Origin: Sphingomonas sp. Leaf412
GTDB lineage: Bacteria; Pseudomonadota; Alphaproteobacteria; Sphingomonadales; Sphingomonadaceae
Direction: 5' to 3'
DNA: 33,884 nt
Assembly: GCF_001425405.1 (NCBI RefSeq)
Contig: NZ_LMQP01000003.1
Location: 901,825-935,708, forward strand
This document shows positions 7,452 through 13,828 of this stretch, one piece after another. A program made the translations under genes and the position numbers. Position 1 is the stretch's first letter. Every line of letters starts with the position of its first letter. The notes under the pieces were generated by a model, which was not told where the DNA came from, made no database searches, and saw only the letters and a list, made by a program, of their open reading frames with translations.

Positions 7452-8567
7452 ATGGCGATCGGTTCGGTCCCGGCTTTCCCGCGCGGCGATACCGCGCAGC
7501 TGTCCCGCCTGGTCGTGCCGGAGGGCGCGGTGCGCACCCGCGCCGGGGATCCGGCCCGCGACGCCTCGCCGGAGGCGCGCCGCGCCGAGATACGCACCGC
7601 GCAGACGCTCGCCCGGTTCGGCGTGGCGGATGCGCGGCAGGTCCCCGCGACCGCGGTGACCGTGCGACACGGCGACACGCTGGAGGCGCTGGCGACGCGC
7701 TACGGCACGACGGTGGACCAGCTCGCGCGGCTGAACCCCGACGTCCACAACCTCGACGACCTGCGCGTCGGCCAGACGCTGAACGTACCGACCAACCGGC
7801 AGGTGGTGCAGGTGCAGCCCGGCGACACGCTGACCGCGATCGCGGATCGCTACGGCGTCGACGTCGCGCAACTGGCCGCGGCCAACGGCATAGCGGATCC
7901 CGATTCGATCCAGGCCGGGCAACGGATCGCGATCGTGCCGCGCACGCCCGTCGGGCTGGATCGCGATGCGGAGGTGCGCGGCTATATCGCGGACATGCAG
8001 GCGATCCGCGCCGACTGGCCGAACCTGACCGCGGCGCAGCGGCTGGAACGGGTCGAGGCGGCGCTGAACGAACGCCTCGCGGCGGCGGGCGTCCCCCCGA
8101 TCCGCCTGACCGCGGGGGCCGACGGCAACGCCAGCGGCGTGTACGATTTCACCACCCATTCGATCGGCGTCGACGCCGACCTGCTGAACCAGCCGCGGAT
8201 CACCGACGATCAGCTCCGCGGTCTTGCGGACACCGTCTATCACGAAGGGCGCCACGCCGAACAATGGTTCGACATGGCGCGCGTCCGCATCGCGCAGGGG
8301 CAGGACGTGGGCGAGCTCGGCCTTCCCGATTCGGTGATCGCCGCGGCCCGCGACGCGCCGCGGCTCGACCCGGCGTCGGCGCACGGGCGCTTCGTGACCG
8401 CGATGTACGACAGCGTGTATGGGGCGGGCGGGGCGGACCGCAACGACGTCCTCGGGCGCTTGAACGACGGCGACGACGACGTGTACGAACTGTACCGGGC
8501 CTTGCCCGAGGAGGCGGACGCATGGCGGGTCGGTGGGAAGGTCGAAAATCTGTGGCCGCGGTCGTGA
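7452..8567 (+). CDS. Tandem LysM protein with C-terminal HExxH (zincin-like) domain, possible effector
   Basis: The protein has 371 residues and no signal peptide. Two LysM modules (about 68-112 and 116-161) are clear: VRHGDTLEALATRYGTTVDQL with VGQTLNVP, and VQPGDTLTAIADRYGVDVAQL with AGQRIAIVP. LysM binds peptidoglycan or other GlcNAc polymers. A linker leads to a domain at about 170-360 holding YHEGRHAEQWF, with H264, E265 and H268 as an HExxH zinc site, and a second conserved block LYRALPEEADAW (353-358) that could supply a third ligand. I recognise this HE-x-RHAEQWF block from uncharacterised bacterial proteins, several of them effector-like, but no activity is established that I know. 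Without a Sec signal, reaching the wall would need a dedicated secretion route or lysis. The end overlaps the next gene, a lipoprotein, by 46 bases. Start at 7452; GGAG lies about 11 bases upstream. Confidence 0.85.
   Translation: MAIGSVPAFPRGDTAQLSRLVVPEGAVRTRAGDPARDASPEARRAEIRTAQTLARFGVADARQVPATAVTVRHGDTLEALATRYGTTVDQLARLNPDVHNLDDLRVGQTLNVPTNRQVVQVQPGDTLTAIADRYGVDVAQLAAANGIADPDSIQAGQRIAIVPRTPVGLDRDAEVRGYIADMQAIRADWPNLTAAQRLERVEAALNERLAAAGVPPIRLTAGADGNASGVYDFTTHSIGVDADLLNQPRITDDQLRGLADTVYHEGRHAEQWFDMARVRIAQGQDVGELGLPDSVIAAARDAPRLDPASAHGRFVTAMYDSVYGAGGADRNDVLGRLNDGDDDVYELYRALPEEADAWRVGGKVENLWPRS
8508..8514 (+). promoter_or_regulatory. Strong ribosome binding site inside the LysM gene
   Basis: GAGGAGG lies seven bases before the ATG at 8522. 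It falls inside the coding region of the LysM/HExxH gene (in the PEEAD codons) and decides the start of the following lipoprotein, which therefore overlaps its neighbour by 46 bases. Confidence 0.75.
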
Positions 8568-9058
8568 GCGTCGCGGCCGCCTTGGTGGCGGGGTGTGGCA
8601 TGGCGGGCGGCGGCGCAGGCGACGGAGCACAGGCGCGCGAGGGCGGCGACGTCGCCGCGATCCGCATCGCGCGCGATTTCATGGATCGTCGCGGCGAGCC
8701 GCTGGCGCTGGTCCGCGCCGCGGGCGCACGTGTCGATGAATCGCTGGCGGGCAGCGGCAATTACCCGTTCGAGGCGCCGCACGTCGCCGCGCGCGGTTCC
8801 GCGCTCGCGATCGACGAGGGCGGGACCGCGCGCGGCGCGCCGGAGACGCTGACGCTGCGCCTGCCTGCCGACACGCATCTGTCCTTTTCCGCCGCCACGC
8901 GCGCGCTGGGCGAGGCGAAGCGCGCGCCCGCGCTGCCCGGCCGGACCTGGACGTACCTGATCGCCGCGCCGAAGGGCCGCTATCGCCTGACGCTCAGCGG
9001 CGATCCGGAACGACCGGGCGCGCACGTGACGGAGGTCGCGGCGATCCGCGAGCGATAG
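8522..9058 (+). CDS. Putative outer-membrane or periplasmic lipoprotein overlapping the LysM gene
   Basis: A protein of 178 residues. The N-terminus has basic residues (GRWEGRK), a hydrophobic run and the lipobox LVAGC with Cys at residue 25, so it should be a lipoprotein; residue +2 is Gly, which does not suggest inner-membrane retention by the E. coli rule. The mature part (GGDVAAIRIARDFMDRRGEPL, SGNYPFEAPHVAARGS, and a beta-rich C-terminus ending GRYRLTLSGDPERPG) is not recognised. The start at 8522 is favoured by a perfect GAGGAGG at seven bases. A GTG at 8564 would give an overlap of only 4 bases but would remove the basic part of the signal. The long overlap and the cell-envelope location make it a candidate immunity or partner protein for the upstream LysM/HExxH protein; this is inference from layout only. 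Confidence 0.75.
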   Translation: MAGRWEGRKSVAAVVSVAAALVAGCGMAGGGAGDGAQAREGGDVAAIRIARDFMDRRGEPLALVRAAGARVDESLAGSGNYPFEAPHVAARGSALAIDEGGTARGAPETLTLRLPADTHLSFSAATRALGEAKRAPALPGRTWTYLIAAPKGRYRLTLSGDPERPGAHVTEVAAIRER

Positions 9059-9064
9059 CGCGGC

Positions 9065-9080
9065 TGCGACCAAGGTCGCA
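9065..9080. terminator. Short perfect palindrome after the lipoprotein gene
   Basis: TGCGACC and GGTCGCA at 9065-9080 are separated by only AA, six bases after the lipoprotein stop. The two-base spacer makes it a poor RNA hairpin unless the inner pairs open; it may be a weak terminator or a binding site ahead of the PAS gene. No T-run follows. Confidence 0.3.
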
Positions 9081-9125
9081 TGTCCTGACGGTTCGTTAAC
9101 CCGCGCGCCCTTATCCTGCGGCACC

Positions 9126-9563
9126 ATGTTCCCGACCGAACCGCTTCAGCTGCATCACAGCTGGCCGATCCTCGATCCCCACGCCCGCTTCGCGCACGGG
9201 CTGGCGGGGGCGACCGTCGCGTTGGGGGGGAATGCGCCGCTCGCGCACTGGCAGTGCGATCTCGCCACGAACCTCCCCGAATGGTCCGACGGCGTCTACG
9301 ACATCTTCGGCCTGCCGCGCGGGATCACGCCCGATCGCGCCACCGCGCTCGCCTGCTATCGCGAGGAATCGCGCGTCGCGATGGAGCGGCTGCGCGCGCA
9401 CGCGCTGCGTCACCGTCGCGGCTTCACGCTGGACGCGCGGCTGCGGACGCCCGGCGGCACGGACCGCTGGATGCGCCTGACCGCGGCGCCGCAGTATGAC
9501 GGCGCGCGCGCGGTGCGGCTGGCGGGAACGAAGCAGGACGTCACGCACCTGTACGCGCGCTAG
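9126..9563 (+). CDS. Stand-alone PAS domain protein
   Basis: The gene encodes 145 residues. About residues 35-145 form one PAS fold of the PAS_3 kind: LAHWQCDLATNLPEWSDGVYDIFGLP, a long helix (CYREESRVAMERLRAHALRHR), then FTLDARLRTPGGTDRWMRLTA and a final strand AVRLAGTKQDVTHLYAR. That closing pattern (G-x-x-x-D-x-T) is the usual end of a PAS core before an output domain, but here the protein stops there, so it has no kinase, GGDEF or DNA-binding part. It may act by binding a partner. The ligand is not evident; no conserved heme or flavin Cys motif is seen. The gene follows the lipoprotein gene by 67 bases on the same strand, with its own likely promoter; GTTAACC lies about 30 bases before the start. 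A palindromic element begins directly after its stop. Confidence 0.85.
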   Translation: MFPTEPLQLHHSWPILDPHARFAHGLAGATVALGGNAPLAHWQCDLATNLPEWSDGVYDIFGLPRGITPDRATALACYREESRVAMERLRAHALRHRRGFTLDARLRTPGGTDRWMRLTAAPQYDGARAVRLAGTKQDVTHLYAR

Positions 9564-9825
9564 GGCCGATCGACATTCGGATGGCGGGGTGAAACTCTCA
9601 CGCGGAGCCGCGGAGGACCCTAAGGTATCGCGCACCGGGCTGCTCGTAACGCCGATTACCGGTCGCGGCCCGATATCGCCGCTTCCATGAAGGGAGTGCC
9701 GCCCTGCGCTACAAGCCACTCTCTGCGTCCTCCGCGCCTCCGCGCGAACCAATCCCTTTCTTCACTTCGCGGCTTCGCGGCTTCGCGCGAACACCGTGCA
9801 CCGGCAAATCGAATGTCGATCGGCC
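9564..9825. repeat. Intergenic element bounded by a perfect 16-bp inverted repeat, with inner G+C-rich palindromes
   Basis: GGCCGATCGACATTCG at 9564-9579 returns in exact reverse complement at 9810-9825. Inside lie further repeats: a CACGCGGAGCCGCGGAGG block near 9600 is partly complementary to CCTCCGCGCCTCCGCG near 9729-9746, and a CTTCGCGG unit is repeated in tandem around 9767-9787. There is no credible coding sequence in 9564-9866; the open frames there are short and lack ribosome sites. The block GAAACTCTC with CTCCGCG repeats is shared with the element at 12564-12806, so both belong to one family. The layout looks like a small non-autonomous repeat, but no target duplication was found. 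Its right end is 41 bases before the start used for the next gene. Confidence 0.7.
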
Positions 9826-9866
9826 TTCGCATTCGCGGCTTGCCCTGACGCGTCGACCGGCGCAGC

Positions 9867-11414
9867 ATGATCCATGTGAGCGCCACAGGCGCCGGATGGG
9901 AGAGGCCGTTGCATCAATTGAGCGCGCAGGACGCATCGTTCGTCTATCTCGAAACCCCGCACACGCCGATGCATATCGGATCGGTCGCGATCTACGATCC
10001 GTCGACCGCGCCCGGCGGGTTCGTGCGGTTCAAGGACATCCTGCGCTTCATCCAGGTGCGGCTGGGCGGGGCGCGCAGCTTCCGCCAGCGGCTGGTCCGC
10101 GTGCCGTTCGACCTCGACCATCCCTACTGGATCGAGGACCCCGAATTCGACATCGAATATCACGTCCGCCACATCGCGCTGCCCAAGCCCGGCGACTGGC
10201 GGCAATTGTGCATCCAGGCCGCGCGGCTGCACTCGCGCCCGATGGACCTGACGAAGCCGTTGTGGGAATTCACGATCGTGGAGGGGCTGGACGAGATTCC
10301 CGGCCTTCCTCCCGGTTGCTTCGCCCTGGTCAGCAAGGTCCACCACGCCGCGATCGACGGCATGAGCGGGGTGGAGATGTCCGCCGCGGTCCATTCCACC
10401 GACCCCGACGTGTCCGATCCCGAGGCGGCGGACACGTGGAAGCCCGACCACATGCCGCAGGTCGCGGACCTGCTGGTGCGCAGCTACGTCAACAACCTGG
10501 TCCAGCCGATGCGCGCGCTGGAAACGATCGGCCGCTCGCTCCCCGGCGTCGGCCGCCTCGCGAACGAGGTGCGCAAGGGTGACGTCAGCGTCCGCAACGC
10601 GCGCCCCGCGCCGCGCACGCGCTTCAACGGAAAGGTCGGCGCGCATCGCGTGTGGGATGCGGTGCCGTTCCCGCTGGCGGATATCCGCGCGATCAAGGAA
10701 GCGGTCCCCGGCGCGACCGTCAACGACGTGATCCTGTCGATCGTCGGCGGCGCGCTGCGCACGTACCTGAAGGACAAGGGTGAGCTGCCGAAGGACACGC
10801 TGACCGCCATGGCGCCGATCTCGGTCCGGGCGGAGGGGCAGAAGGCGGCGATGGGCAACCTCGTCTCCGCCATGGTCGTCGGCCTGGGGACGCAGGTGGA
10901 GGACCCGCTGGAACGCCTGCGCTTCGTCCATGCGGAGGCCGGCAATTCCAAGGCGATGACCAACGCCATCGGCGCGAAGACGCTGACCGACTACAGCCAG
11001 CTGATGCCCGCGGGCCTCGCCGGGCTCGCCGCGCGGCTGTACACCCGCGTCGGCGCCGCGAACGCCCATGCGCCCGCGTTCAACTGCGTCGTGACGAACG
11101 TGCCGGGCAGCCGCGTGCCGCTGTATTTCGCGGGCGCGCGGATGGTGGGGATGTTCGGCACCGGCCCGGTGTTCGACGGCATGGGCCTCATCAACCCGGT
11201 CTACAGCTACGGCAACACGATCGCGGTATCCTTCACGTCCGATCGCGACATCATGCCCGATCCCGCGGCCTATGCCGACGCGCTGCGCGCCGCGTTCGCG
11301 GGGCTGAAGGCCGCGACGCTGAAACCAACCCCGGCGACGGCGGTTGAACCGCCGAAGGAAGAGTGGCCGCTGCCGAAGCGCAAGCCGGTCCGTAAAGCGA
11401 AAGGAGCAGCATGA
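9867..11414 (+). CDS. Wax ester synthase / diacylglycerol O-acyltransferase (WS/DGAT family)
   Basis: A 515-residue acyltransferase that joins an acyl-CoA to a fatty alcohol or to diacylglycerol, giving wax esters or triacylglycerol for storage granules. Family marks are LSAQDASFVYLETPHTPMHIG at the N-terminus, PLWEFTIVEG, the catalytic HHxxxDG as HHAAIDG (H159, H160, D164, G165), PGATVNDVILSIVGGALR, and NCVVTNVPGS near the C-terminus. It has no transmembrane signal; family members work at the inner face of the membrane. The start is not settled: ATG 9867 gives a 16-residue extension before the conserved LHQLSAQDA, and no good ribosome site precedes it, so a TTG near 9909 or 9918 is possible. 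The Lys/Arg-rich tail (KRKPVRKAKGAA) could bind lipid or membrane. The stop overlaps the phasin start in ATGA, so both are made from one message. Confidence 0.93.
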   Translation: MIHVSATGAGWERPLHQLSAQDASFVYLETPHTPMHIGSVAIYDPSTAPGGFVRFKDILRFIQVRLGGARSFRQRLVRVPFDLDHPYWIEDPEFDIEYHVRHIALPKPGDWRQLCIQAARLHSRPMDLTKPLWEFTIVEGLDEIPGLPPGCFALVSKVHHAAIDGMSGVEMSAAVHSTDPDVSDPEAADTWKPDHMPQVADLLVRSYVNNLVQPMRALETIGRSLPGVGRLANEVRKGDVSVRNARPAPRTRFNGKVGAHRVWDAVPFPLADIRAIKEAVPGATVNDVILSIVGGALRTYLKDKGELPKDTLTAMAPISVRAEGQKAAMGNLVSAMVVGLGTQVEDPLERLRFVHAEAGNSKAMTNAIGAKTLTDYSQLMPAGLAGLAARLYTRVGAANAHAPAFNCVVTNVPGSRVPLYFAGARMVGMFGTGPVFDGMGLINPVYSYGNTIAVSFTSDRDIMPDPAAYADALRAAFAGLKAATLKPTPATAVEPPKEEWPLPKRKPVRKAKGAA

Positions 11415-11857
11415 TGGCCGATACGAAGGACACGATCGACAAGACCGCCACCGCGACCAAGTCCGCGACCGACAAGGCCGCGAACGCCGCGAAGGATGCG
11501 ACCGACCGGATGCGCGAGGGCGCGGAAAAGGCGCGCGAGGGCTTCCAGGACAAGGTCGTCGAACCCGCGAAGCGCGCGGGCGAGGCGATGCGCGAATCGG
11601 GCAAGGCGATGGCGAAGAATTCCAGCCAGATCGGCGTGACCATGATCGATCAGGCGGAAACGAACGCGCACGAGGCGTTCTCGGCCATGCGCGCCGCCGC
11701 GAAGGCGAACGACCTGTCGGAGGTGATGAAGATCCAGGGCGATTACCTGCGCGAACAGGGCAAGCGCAGCATGGATCAGGCGCGCCAGATCGGCGAGCTC
11801 ATCATGCAGTTCGGCCGCGACGCGGTCCAGCCGCTGAAGGACGGCGCGAAGAAGTAG
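11411..11857 (+). CDS. Phasin family granule-associated protein
   Basis: A protein of 148 residues, almost entirely amphipathic helix. The N-terminal third is rich in Lys, Ala, Asp and Thr (KDTIDKTATATKSATDKAANAAKDA), like PhaF/LEA-type tails, and the rest matches the phasin_2 fold: NSSQIGVTMIDQAETNAHEAFSAMRAAAKAND, then SEVMKIQGDYLREQGKRSMDQARQIGELI and a short C-terminal basic tail. Phasins coat polyhydroxyalkanoate granules. Here the gene overlaps the WS/DGAT gene by 4 bases, and AAAGGAG lies before two successive ATG codons (11411 and 11414), the second with better spacing. The coupling suggests that this phasin coats wax or triacylglycerol bodies instead of, or as well as, PHA; no PHA synthase gene is present in the window. 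A strong hairpin follows 10 bases after the stop. Confidence 0.9.
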   Translation: MMADTKDTIDKTATATKSATDKAANAAKDATDRMREGAEKAREGFQDKVVEPAKRAGEAMRESGKAMAKNSSQIGVTMIDQAETNAHEAFSAMRAAAKANDLSEVMKIQGDYLREQGKRSMDQARQIGELIMQFGRDAVQPLKDGAKK

Positions 11858-11867
11858 CGCCACCCCT

Positions 11868-11931
11868 CCGTTCGCCCTGAGCGAAGTCGAAGGGCCTGCG
11901 CACAGGCTTCGACTTCGCTCAGCCCGAACGG
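11868..11931. repeat. REP-like hairpin (TTCGACTTCGCTCAG family), probable terminator of the WS/DGAT-phasin operon
   Basis: Arms of 25 bases at 11868-11892 and 11907-11931 are complementary at 23 positions, and the 14-base loop can form a further CCTG/CAGG pair set. The core GAGCGAAGTCGAAG is the repetitive palindrome common in sphingomonad genomes. A second copy lies at 22822-22881. It begins 10 bases after the phasin stop, where a terminator would be expected, but no T-run follows. Confidence 0.85.
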
Positions 11932-11949
11932 ACGTCACACGCCCCATCG

Positions 11950-11967
11950 CCCCTGCGAAGGCAGGGG
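11950..11967. repeat. Short C/G palindrome CCCCTGC-GAAG-GCAGGGG
   Basis: A perfect 7-bp stem closes a GAAG loop. It resembles the CCCCGC-GCAG-GCGGGG palindrome at 30032-30047 and the CCGCCTC-CGCA-GAGGCGG palindrome at 12050-12067, so these may be scattered copies of one small intergenic repeat family. Confidence 0.6.
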
Positions 11968-12049
11968 TGCGGTCGCACTGCGACAATACCCCCGGCACGG
12001 CCGCGGCTCGTGTGACCACGGAAGCCACACGCACCACGGCCATGAGCCC

Positions 12050-12067
12050 CCGCCTCCGCAGAGGCGG
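12050..12067 (-). terminator. Palindrome directly after the rppH stop
   Basis: CCGCCTC and GAGGCGG form a perfect 7-bp stem with a CGCA loop, eight bases beyond the rppH stop codon on the reverse strand. Position suggests a terminator-like role for rppH, and also for the opposing phasin transcript. There is no T-run. Confidence 0.45.
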
Positions 12068-12075
12068 CCGCCATC

Positions 12076-12546
12076 CTAATCCAGATGTTCCCCAAACGCC
12101 GCCAGCACCTGCTCATACAACCGCCGCTTGAACGGCACGATCACGTCGGGCAATTCATGCGGCGCGACCCACCGCCACGCCCGGAACTCCGGATGCGCGG
12201 TGTCGATGCGGATGTCGCTGTCCTCGCCGTCGAAGCGGAACAGGAACCACCGCTGGCGCTGGCCGCGATATTTCCCCTTCCACACCGTCCCGATCAGCTC
12301 GGGCGGCAGGTCGTAGACCAGCTCCTCCACCGCCTCCGCCACGAACGACACCTTGTCCGGCGCGATGCCGGTCTCTTCCCCCAGCTCGCGCAACGCGGCG
12401 GCGCGCGCATCCTCGCCGGGATCGATCCCCCCCTGCGGCATCTGCCATGCCTCCAGCGTGGTATCGATCCGCTGCCCCACGAACACGCGGCCCTCGCGGT
12501 TCAGCAGCATGATGCCCGCGCAGGGGCGATAGGGGAGGTCGGTCAT
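12076..12546 (-). CDS. rppH: RNA pyrophosphohydrolase (Nudix)
   Basis: A 156-residue Nudix hydrolase of the RppH/IalA type, which removes pyrophosphate from the 5' end of mRNA and so starts 5'-end-dependent decay in the cytoplasm. The Nudix box [23 protein letters not shown] is complete (G-x5-E-x7-REL-x-EE-x-G). Other RppH marks are the opening [16 protein letters not shown], the WQMPQGG before the box, and the [16 protein letters not shown] and [24 protein letters not shown] blocks. The start at 12546 is chosen because the open frame upstream (to 12603) runs into intergenic repeat DNA and is unlike the family. No ribosome site precedes this ATG; CTATAG lies just 7 bases before it, so a leaderless message is possible. 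A nested palindromic element fills the space between this start and the next gene. Confidence 0.95.
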   Translation of the reverse strand: MTDLPYRPCAGIMLLNREGRVFVGQRIDTTLEAWQMPQGGIDPGEDARAAALRELGEETGIAPDKVSFVAEAVEELVYDLPPELIGTVWKGKYRGQRQRWFLFRFDGEDSDIRIDTAHPEFRAWRWVAPHELPDVIVPFKRRLYEQVLAAFGEHLD

Positions 12547-12563
12547 GCGGACGCTATAGGTGG

Positions 12564-12806
12564 TTCGCGCGAAGACGCGAAGACGCGAAGAAGGTCGGTT
12601 CACGCGGAGGCGCGGAGGCGCGGAGATGTTGCGCTTTCCGCAAGGTCCCGAGCCGCCATCGGCGGCTCAATCGCGTTAAGCCAAGTTCGATTTCCGCTGC
12701 GCGGGGAAACTCTCCGCGCCTCCGCGTGAACCTCATCCGGCCCGCGACAGCCCGGACGCTCGCCAGAGACGACACCCCTTCGCGTCTTCGCGCCTCCGCG
12801 AGAACC
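12564..12806. repeat. Nested inverted-repeat element between rppH and the esterase gene
   Basis: The element has three layers. The outer arms hold CGCGAAGACGCGAAG (12568-12582 and again at 12577-12591) opposite CTTCGCGTCTTCGCG at 12778-12792. The inner arms are a perfect 21-bp inverted repeat, 12597-12617 against 12712-12732, built from CACGCGGAGGCGCGGAG. The centre has a perfect 8-bp stem with a 3-base loop (GAGCCGCC-ATC-GGCGGCTC, 12650-12668). No coding sequence is credible within it. It shares the GAAACTCTC and CTCCGCG blocks with the element at 9564-9825. The right end touches the stop codon of the esterase gene. Confidence 0.75.
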
Positions 12807-13780
12807 TACCCCGCCGCCTGCGTCATCACCCGCGCGCCCTCGGCCTCCACCACCGCATCCTTCACCGCCGCCAGATAGCCCGCCACGTCCCCGACACTCG
12901 ACGGGATCGCCTGCCGCAAGGTGATGAAGCCGTGGATGTTCCCCACCGCCTCGCGATACGTCACCGGCACGCCCGCCAGCACCAGCGCGGCGGCATAGGC
13001 GCGGCCCTGGTCGCGGATCGGGTCGAGGCTGGCGGTCACCACCACCGCGGGCGGCAGGCCGACGAGGCTGCCCGCCATCGGCGACCCGCGATAATCCGCG
13101 AAGTCCGCCTGATAATGCTCCGCGAACCACAGCATCGTGTCGCGCGTCAGCAGGAATCCGTCCGCGAAATCCTCGAACGAGGGATATTCCTTCGCCATGT
13201 CCGCCGCCGGATACATCGGCGCCTGCACGATCACCGGCACCGCCGCCGCCGCATCGCGCAGCGCCATGGCCGTGGTGATCGTCAGCGTACCCCCCGCGCT
13301 GTCGCCCGACAGGATCAGGCTGGTCGCCGTCCGCCCCAGCCCCGCCGGGTTCGACGCGACCCAGCGCGCCGCCGCCTCGCAATCCGCGGGCGCGGCGGGC
13401 CATGTCGCCTCGGGTGCCAGCCGATAGTCGACCGCCACGACCGGCAGGTCGAGCTGGCGCGACATTTCCGCGGTGAAGCTGGCATGCGTGTCCAGGTCGC
13501 CGATCACGAACCCGCCGCCGTGGAAGAACACCACCACCGGTCCCGGCGCGCGCGCGTCGCGCACGTCGAACAGGCGCGCGCGGATGTCGCCGTCGGGGCC
13601 GGGAATGGTCAGGTCGCGGATCGTGGCGAGGTCGCCCACCGGCGGATCGGCCACGTCCTTCATCGCATTGTACATCGCGCGCGCCGCCTCGGCCGTCCCC
13701 TCGTGCGTCTTGGGCCCCGGCACGCTGCTCAGGTAATCGAGGAAACCGCGCACGTCGGGGCGGACATAGGGAGCGCTCAT
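12806..13780 (-). CDS. Alpha/beta hydrolase, hormone-sensitive lipase (HSL) family esterase
   Basis: A 324-residue carboxylesterase of the bacterial HSL (type IV) family. Visible are the oxyanion-hole motif HGGG (87-90, in FFHGGGFVIGD), the conserved DYRLAPE, the nucleophile S161 in GDSAGG, the acid D253 in ASLDPIRDQG and the base H283 in GNIHGF. Such enzymes split short to medium acyl esters in the cytoplasm; the natural substrate cannot be told. The start at 13780 is favoured over an in-frame ATG at 13789 because GAGAGG stands nine bases before the former and directly against the latter. The far longer open frame to 14356 is antisense to the deacetylase-like gene. It is divergent from that gene, with only 48 bases between starts, so promoters must overlap. 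Confidence 0.93.
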   Translation of the reverse strand: MSAPYVRPDVRGFLDYLSSVPGPKTHEGTAEAARAMYNAMKDVADPPVGDLATIRDLTIPGPDGDIRARLFDVRDARAPGPVVVFFHGGGFVIGDLDTHASFTAEMSRQLDLPVVAVDYRLAPEATWPAAPADCEAAARWVASNPAGLGRTATSLILSGDSAGGTLTITTAMALRDAAAAVPVIVQAPMYPAADMAKEYPSFEDFADGFLLTRDTMLWFAEHYQADFADYRGSPMAGSLVGLPPAVVVTASLDPIRDQGRAYAAALVLAGVPVTYREAVGNIHGFITLRQAIPSSVGDVAGYLAAVKDAVVEAEGARVMTQAAG

Positions 13781-13828
13781 GCGGATCATCCTCTCGTATC
13801 GTCTCGTATCGCAACCTACCTTAGCCGC

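Noticed and set aside
8941..9058. Similarity of the lipoprotein end GRYRLTLSG to GRYILQLSG in the secreted protein at 3533-4066
   Set aside because: Only about nine residues agree; many beta-rich exported proteins have such strands. Not enough to claim a shared domain.
9084..9101. GTTAACC before the PAS gene as a CtrA binding site
   Set aside because: CtrA sites need TTAA-N7-TTAA or a good half-site in promoter context; only one TTAA is present and spacing to a second is wrong.
12932..13828. Extension of the deacetylase-like frame to 597 residues
   Set aside because: The added part is antisense to the HSL esterase and unlike any deacetylase; the conserved opening begins at the GTG at 13829.
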